A stretch of 5,443 nt of DNA from an uncultured bacterium (GTDB taxonomy: Bacteria > Pseudomonadota > Gammaproteobacteria > Burkholderiales > Burkholderiaceae_F). The notes under the pieces are model-generated. The model was not told the DNA's origin and did not search any database. It saw only the letters and a list, made by a program, of their open reading frames with translations. Positions 4,927-5,443 of the stretch are shown here, one piece after another. The stretch covers positions 1-5,443 of the forward strand of contig CAJMRV010000123.1 in assembly GCA_905215795.1 (NCBI GenBank), read 5' to 3'. The position numbers and the translations under genes are program-made. Position 1 is the stretch's first letter. Each line of letters opens with the position of its first letter.

Positions 4927-5443
4927 ACGCGGTGCATCATCGAGAAGGGACCGCGCCTCAGGTCGACCGAAAGCACGGCGCCGCCCTCGAGGAACGTCCC
5001 GAAGGCGCCGGCAAACGACGGGAAGGCGGCCGGGCTCCCCTTGTCGAGAAGCGTCGTCCCGCCCAGACGAACGTCCGTCTCGGAGGGGTCGAAGGCGGTC
5101 GGGCCGCCCGAAGCGAGTGAGGCGCAGAGTCCCGCGGCGAAGTCCTCCGGTGCAAGGTCCCGCCCGAAGGCGGCGGCTTCGGCGACCCAGTCGGCCGTGC
5201 GCCGTGCGGCGGCGGTCCACTCCCCGGGGGTGTCGGCGTGGAGCACCTCCACCTTGATGCGGCGCCCCCGCCGGAGTGCGGCCTCCTCGAGGAGCTGGTC
5301 GACGAGGAGCCCCCAGCCCGTCTCGAGCGACCGGGCCATGAGGCGTTCGGCCTCTTCACCTTCGTTTTGGTCCGTCCCCAGCGCGGCGCAGACGAGCTGG
5401 TCGGAGGGCATGGCCACGCCCATGGCGTCGAGACCGGCGAAGA
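4923..5443 (-). CDS. argJ: Divergent ArgJ-family protein (glutamate N-acetyltransferase-like), C-terminal part
   Basis: The frame is open from the window edge to a TGA at 4925-4923, giving 172 visible residues; the N-terminus lies outside. It can be laid along the ArgJ beta chain by eye. FAGLDAMGVAMPSDQLVCAALG matches the region around VDGDTSTND...A.G, LRRGRRIKVEVLHADT matches GEGATKFI.V.V..A, AFGRDLAPEDFAAGLCASL matches the FG.DPNWGRILAA region, and FDPSETDVRLGG and LSVDLRRG match the last strands. True ArgJ makes N-acetylglutamate and ornithine in arginine biosynthesis. Here the STND, DGEGATK and NWGR signatures are all gone and the C-terminal CDLT..YV.IN..YR segment is absent. The protein may therefore be inactive, repurposed or decaying. 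The alpha/beta self-cleavage site (ATML-T in family members) would lie upstream and cannot be checked. Position next to a Nudix gene supports the ArgJ reading. Family assignment is moderately sure; activity is doubtful. Confidence 0.6.
   Translation of the reverse strand, partial: FAGLDAMGVAMPSDQLVCAALGTDQNEGEEAERLMARSLETGWGLLVDQLLEEAALRRGRRIKVEVLHADTPGEWTAAARRTADWVAEAAAFGRDLAPEDFAAGLCASLASGGPTAFDPSETDVRLGGTTLLDKGSPAAFPSFAGAFGTFLEGGAVLSVDLRRGPFSMMHRV

Noticed and set aside
4148..5257. 369-residue + strand frame opposite the Nudix and ArgJ-like genes
   Set aside because: The opposite strand holds a perfect Nudix box and ArgJ-like sequence. This frame turns into low-complexity Arg/Pro/Gly sequence and shows no domain.

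Overview
The window is GC-rich bacterial DNA, with mostly G/C third codon positions and AT-rich patches confined to promoter-like spots. It carries three chromosomal housekeeping-type genes around a complete metal-uptake operon. The set YacG, a MutT-type Nudix protein with a ThiE-like tail, and ArgJ is a familiar neighbourhood in Beta- and Gammaproteobacteria. With the base composition it suggests a betaproteobacterium, perhaps of the order Burkholderiales (Sutterella-like is my guess). No rRNA or other taxonomic marker is present, so the assignment is tentative.

Layout. On the + strand: the 3' end of yacG (1-200), an intrinsic terminator (223-254), and a roughly 350-bp gap with a promoter, an imperfect palindrome that could be a metal-regulator operator, and two leader hairpins. 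Then come four tightly packed genes (548-4081) for a SitABCD/YfeABCD-type Mn2+/Fe2+ ABC importer: periplasmic binding protein, ATPase and two ABC-3 permeases. A GC-rich hairpin (4110-4151) separates these from two genes on the - strand: a Nudix hydrolase with a shortened ThiE-like tail (4184-4861) and, upstream of it, the C-terminal part of an ArgJ-family protein running off the window edge (4923-5443).

How the genes work together. The Sit operon is self-sufficient for import. SitA captures the metal in the periplasm, SitC and SitD form the membrane channel, and SitB drives transport with ATP. The flanking genes belong to housekeeping functions: gyrase inhibition, nucleotide-pool sanitation and arginine biosynthesis.

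Most notable points. The ArgJ-like protein aligns over its length with the ArgJ beta chain but has lost every recognisable signature motif in view, and its C-terminus is shortened, possibly by a frameshift. The Nudix protein retains a perfect Nudix box but only about half of the usual ThiE-like domain. I found no CRISPR array, mobile element, tRNA or wholly unknown multi-gene system.
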